Assembly (NCBI GenBank): GCA_944393245.1 | Contig: CALXZM010000001.1 | Location: 1 to 64,000, forward strand | DNA: 64,000 nt | Direction: 5' to 3' | Origin: an uncultured Alphaproteobacteria bacterium | Lineage (GTDB): Bacteria > Pseudomonadota > Alphaproteobacteria > Rs-D84 | Shown here: one piece after another, positions 61,889 through 64,000 of the stretch | Layout of the letters: each line of letters begins with the position of its first letter | Position numbering within the stretch: the first letter of the stretch is position 1 | Made by a program: the position numbers and the translations under genes | The notes under the pieces: model-generated | The model's input: only the letters and a program-made list of their open reading frames with translations | What the model was told of the DNA's origin: nothing | Databases searched by the model: none

Positions 61889-64000
61889 TTATAATTTGGC
61901 GCGAACCTCTTCGACTTCATAACATTCGACGCGGTCGCCCTCTTTTAAGTCATTGTATTTATCAAATGACATACCAAATTCAACACCGGCACCAGATACT
62001 TCTTTGACTTCGTTCTTTTCACGGCGCAGTTCGCCAATTTTACCATCATATATCACAACATTGTTGCGTAACAAACGTACAAAGGCGTCTTTCTTTATAA
62101 CACCCTCTGATACGCGACAACCGGCGACACGAACGCCCTTGCCCACTGTGAACAATGCGATAACATCGGCATAGCCAATAAAGTTTTCACGACGTTCAGG
62201 TGCCAATTTGCCCGCCAAAATTTCTTTGATTTCATCGGTAATGCGATATACCACACTGTGATAACGAATATCCACACCAGATGCACGTGCCATATCACGC
62301 ACCATCGAATCTGCACGAACATTAAACGCAATTACAATTGCCCCAGACGCAGATGCCAGACGAATGTCACCTTCGGTAATCTGGCCAACACCAGATGACA
62401 GAATTTCAACAGACGCCTTGTCCGTATGAATATCTTTTAACATATCGGTAATGGCCTCTACACTGCCCTGAACATCGGCGCGCAGAACAATTGGCAATAC
62501 CAATTTTTTGTCTGCGTCGCGCTTTGCAAATAATTCCTGTAACGATGTCCGTTTAACAGCATTTGCACGATCACGCGCCTTTTGTGCGCGATATTCAGCA
62601 ACTTCACGGGCCTGGGCCTCGGTTTCCATGACGTGCAATTCATCGCCGGCACTGGGCACCGCATTTAACCCCAAAACAACCACGGGTTGACCTGGTTTTA
62701 CGGCCTTGACACGTTCACCGGCCGAATTTATCAATCCACGCACACGACCATATGTTTCGCCAACAACAAATACATCGCCTATTTTCAATGTACCCTGGCG
62801 CATTAATATTGTGGCGGTTGCCCCCAGGCCACGTTCCATTTTTGCCTCTACAACATATGCGACGGCGGGCATTTCAGGGTCCGCACGTAATTCCATAATG
62901 CCGGCCTGTAATAAAATAGCCTCTTCTAACTTATCCAGACCGATATGCTTGGTCGCGGAAATTTCAACACATTGAACATCGCCACCCATTTCTTCGACTT
63001 GGACCTCTTGCTGTAATAAATCAGTTTTAACACGTTGTGGATCCGCATCTGGCAAATCTATTTTATTAATTGCGACGATAAATGGTACATGGGCCGCACG
63101 AATGTGGTTAATTGCCTCTATGGTTTGGGGCATAATTGAATCGTTGGCCGCAACAACCAATACAACAATATCTGCGATTTGGGCACCACGGGCGCGCATT
63201 GCAGTAAATGTTTCATGCCCCGGGGTATCCAAAAACGTTATCATTGCACCGGATTTTGTTTTTACTTCATACGCAGATACATGCTGGGTAATACCGCCGG
63301 CTTCGCGGGCGGCAACATTCGCATGACGAAACGCGTCCAACAATGATGTTTTACCATGGTCAACGTGTCCCACAACCGTAACAACAGGCGGACGTGGTTG
63401 CAAATTATCAGGATTAGGTGCACGTTCCAATTGGTCCGCATATGGTTTTACATCGACACGCTTTACCTTGGCCCCGAATTCAGATGCAATTAATTCCGCG
63501 GTATCGGCATCAATTGATTGATTCTGGGACACCATCATGCCCATTTCCATTAACTTTTTAATAACATTGCCAACCTTTTCAGCCATGGCAGCGGCCAAAT
63601 CTTTGACAGTTATGGTATCGCCCAGTGTAACGACACGTTCAACTTTCTGGGGGGCGGCAAATACGGCGCGCGCCTTTTCCCGGAAACGTTTCAAAGATGC
63701 TTCGGATCTGCGACGGTTGGCACCACGCAGCCCGATTTCATCATCGTCATCATCACCACCAATCACAATGTCATGCAACGATATTTTGCCAGACTTTTTA
63801 AAGTCTTTCTTTGAATTGCCAAATTTTGATGGGCGTCCACCACCATTGTCCATATCGTCATCATCACGCACAGCACGCGCACGTTGTGGTGCCGGCGAAA
63901 ATTGCTTTTTCGGCTGTTGTGGTGCGACAGGTTCGGCAACGACATCATTTGTTGGTTCGGATACATCGGGGGTGACATTTTCACGCGCAGCCAATTGTTC
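61889..64000 (-). CDS. infB: Translation initiation factor IF-2, 5' end outside window
   Basis: At least 703 codons; the frame runs off the right edge (the codons before the first in-window TTG are open), so the N-terminus is missing. Linker with DDDDMDNG and Arg-rich runs, IF2_N domain ([27 protein letters not shown]), then the G domain: GHVDHGKTS (about 63350), [14 protein letters not shown]; domains II-IV to the C-terminal [13 protein letters not shown]. It places initiator tRNA on the ribosome. In most genomes it follows nusA, which would lie to the right. Confidence 0.96.
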   Translation of the reverse strand, partial: EQLAARENVTPDVSEPTNDVVAEPVAPQQPKKQFSPAPQRARAVRDDDDMDNGGGRPSKFGNSKKDFKKSGKISLHDIVIGGDDDDDEIGLRGANRRRSEASLKRFREKARAVFAAPQKVERVVTLGDTITVKDLAAAMAEKVGNVIKKLMEMGMMVSQNQSIDADTAELIASEFGAKVKRVDVKPYADQLERAPNPDNLQPRPPVVTVVGHVDHGKTSLLDAFRHANVAAREAGGITQHVSAYEVKTKSGAMITFLDTPGHETFTAMRARGAQIADIVVLVVAANDSIMPQTIEAINHIRAAHVPFIVAINKIDLPDADPQRVKTDLLQQEVQVEEMGGDVQCVEISATKHIGLDKLEEAILLQAGIMELRADPEMPAVAYVVEAKMERGLGATATILMRQGTLKIGDVFVVGETYGRVRGLINSAGERVKAVKPGQPVVVLGLNAVPSAGDELHVMETEAQAREVAEYRAQKARDRANAVKRTSLQELFAKRDADKKLVLPIVLRADVQGSVEAITDMLKDIHTDKASVEILSSGVGQITEGDIRLASASGAIVIAFNVRADSMVRDMARASGVDIRYHSVVYRITDEIKEILAGKLAPERRENFIGYADVIALFTVGKGVRVAGCRVSEGVIKKDAFVRLLRNNVVIYDGKIGELRREKNEVKEVSGAGVEFGMSFDKYNDLKEGDRVECYEVEEVRAKL

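Noticed and set aside
63950-64000. TTG at 63994 as start of infB
   Set aside because: The frame stays open to the edge; IF-2 has a longer N-terminus, so the true start is outside.

Overview
The window is a chromosomal stretch of an uncultured, probably host-associated alphaproteobacterium. The class call rests on the 16S rRNA gene, the order 16S then tRNA-Ile(GAU), an RpoH of alphaproteobacterial type, a short DUF4167 protein, and a zinc-ribbon/DUF3426-like membrane protein. Rickettsia and its relatives have 16S unlinked from the rest of the rRNA operon. The tRNA-Ile directly behind 16S here therefore argues against Rickettsiales in the strict sense, although the set of VirB6 paralogues recalls that order. 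Base composition is moderately AT-rich, and genes are tightly packed with many 1-4 base overlaps.

Layout. 1-2390: the start of an rRNA operon on the minus strand (strong promoter, long leader, 16S inside a 33-bp processing stem, tRNA-Ile). 2.8-12.8 kb: an accessory region of secreted Cys-rich proteins, an XRE regulator, a remnant of a surface-protein gene and a leucine-rich-repeat protein with a kinase-like C-terminus. 12.9-26.2 kb: housekeeping genes (acyl-ACP thioesterase, valS, ComF-type phosphoribosyltransferase, OmpA-like protein, murG, ftsW, mraY, a PBP1A-type synthase, a degenerate inositol-monophosphatase homologue, rpmE). 26.8-33.4 kb: five VirB6/TrbL-like membrane proteins, one divergent and four in a translationally coupled operon, which are inner-membrane parts of a type IV secretion system; the coupling ATPase VirD4 lies separately at 53.9 kb. 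33.4-40.7 kb: a UvrD-type helicase, dnaQ, a 1065-residue Cys-rich secreted protein and a RluD-type pseudouridine synthase. 40.7-48.8 kb: three tandem PilV-like large minor pilins and, beyond dnaX, a PilS-like pilin and an OmpA-type lipoprotein. 49-64 kb: envelope and information genes (skp, lpxD, fabZ, TPR protein, rluB-like, rsmE, virD4, porin, rpoH, yfgM-like, bamB-like, der, and infB running off the right edge).

How the parts may work together. The T4SS channel subunits, VirD4, the type IVb-like pilins and the disulfide-rich secreted proteins suggest a cell that invests heavily in contact with a host or other cells. The LRR/kinase-like protein has no signal peptide and is a candidate translocated effector; this is inference only. 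Several genes (2786, ftsW, 26751, the virB6-like gene starting at 28109, lpxD, virD4) have a -10 element only 6-9 bases before ATG, which points to leaderless mRNAs as a regular feature. Two decayed genes (a surface-protein C-terminus at 4.6 kb and a PAP2 phosphatase fragment at 48.8 kb) and one shared palindromic repeat (56.2 kb) show ongoing gene loss and repeat spread.
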